From: Bacteroidales bacterium
GTDB lineage: Bacteria > Bacteroidota > Bacteroidia > Bacteroidales > JAGOPY01
NCBI GenBank assembly: GCA_023229505.1
Contig: JALNZD010000040.1
Span: 1-38,284, forward strand
Direction: 5' to 3'
Length of the DNA: 38,284 nt
The first letter of the stretch is position 1, and each line of letters opens with the position of its first letter. The notes below the pieces were generated by a model, which did not search any database, had not been told where the DNA came from, and worked only from the letters and a program-made list of their open reading frames with translations. Shown here piece after piece: positions 38,199 through 38,284 of the stretch. A program made the position numbers and the translations under genes.

Positions 38199-38284
38199 AT
38201 TTCACAACTAATTGATATTCAGTGTACACAAAAATGGAATTCTTTTATTTTCAAAAAATGTAGTGGACACTTTATCAACAAAAT
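38199..38284. other. AT-rich end of window after the truncated permease
   Basis: No gene is seen. The sequence changes abruptly to AT-rich DNA after the permease frame. A TGTAGTGGACACTTTA segment at 38261-38276 has the look of an insertion-sequence end, but no inverted partner or transposase lies in the window. Confidence 0.3.

Overview
The window looks like a chromosomal segment of a Bacteroidota bacterium, probably Bacteroidales-like. Signs are several TAnnTTTG promoter -7 boxes (one with a clean TTTG -33 box), A-rich leaders without Shine-Dalgarno sequences, many short lipoproteins, a FISUMP-domain lipoprotein, a protein with a type IX secretion (Por) tail, and LytTR-type two-component signalling. 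No tRNA, rRNA or CRISPR array was seen.

Layout. 1-2350: AT-rich accessory stretch with a DUF2007 gene and three small lipoproteins, bounded by a 24-bp repeat. 2350-2930: repeat patchwork. 2909-4156: a toxin-antitoxin-like pair whose MqsR-type toxin seems to have lost its middle and whose antitoxin carries XRE and Panacea (DUF4065) domains. 4324-10371 (minus): a tight four-gene operon of patatin phospholipase, small membrane protein, 969-aa CHAT (caspase-like) protein and metallo-beta-lactamase-fold hydrolase; this is the best candidate for an undescribed defence or cell-death system, and a 39-bp near-identical palindromic repeat lies on both sides of it. 10662-11903: HepT/MntA-like pair in which the nucleotidyltransferase is fused to a hypoxanthine-DNA-glycosylase-like domain. 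12068-15091 (minus): vWA lipoprotein and a frameshifted FISUMP lipoprotein. 15388-19545: DUF2062 remnant, outer-membrane lipoprotein, DUF2779 nuclease, CAP-domain protein and truncated cysteine hydrolase. 19699-20424: membrane protein plus winged-helix regulator. 20403-25884 (minus): RND efflux operon. 25995-33284 (minus): T9SS cargo protein, UMF1-type MFS transporter, Kup potassium transporter, xseA-xseB. 33443-38198 (plus): LiaF-like sensor, LytS-type kinase, LytTR regulator, TylF-like methyltransferase, ABC ATPase and damaged ABC-2 permease, an envelope-stress-like operon.

Two themes cross the window. First, intergenic spacers are filled with degenerate 7-, 8- and 10-bp periodic repeats, several of them palindromic; one heptamer inverted repeat sits in frame inside the methyltransferase gene. 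Second, many genes look shortened or frame-broken (MqsR-like toxin, small membrane protein of the CHAT operon, DUF2062, cysteine hydrolase, ABC ATPase/permease, FISUMP lipoprotein), which points either to local gene decay by deletion or to assembly error. All family assignments are from reading motifs by eye; no database search was run.
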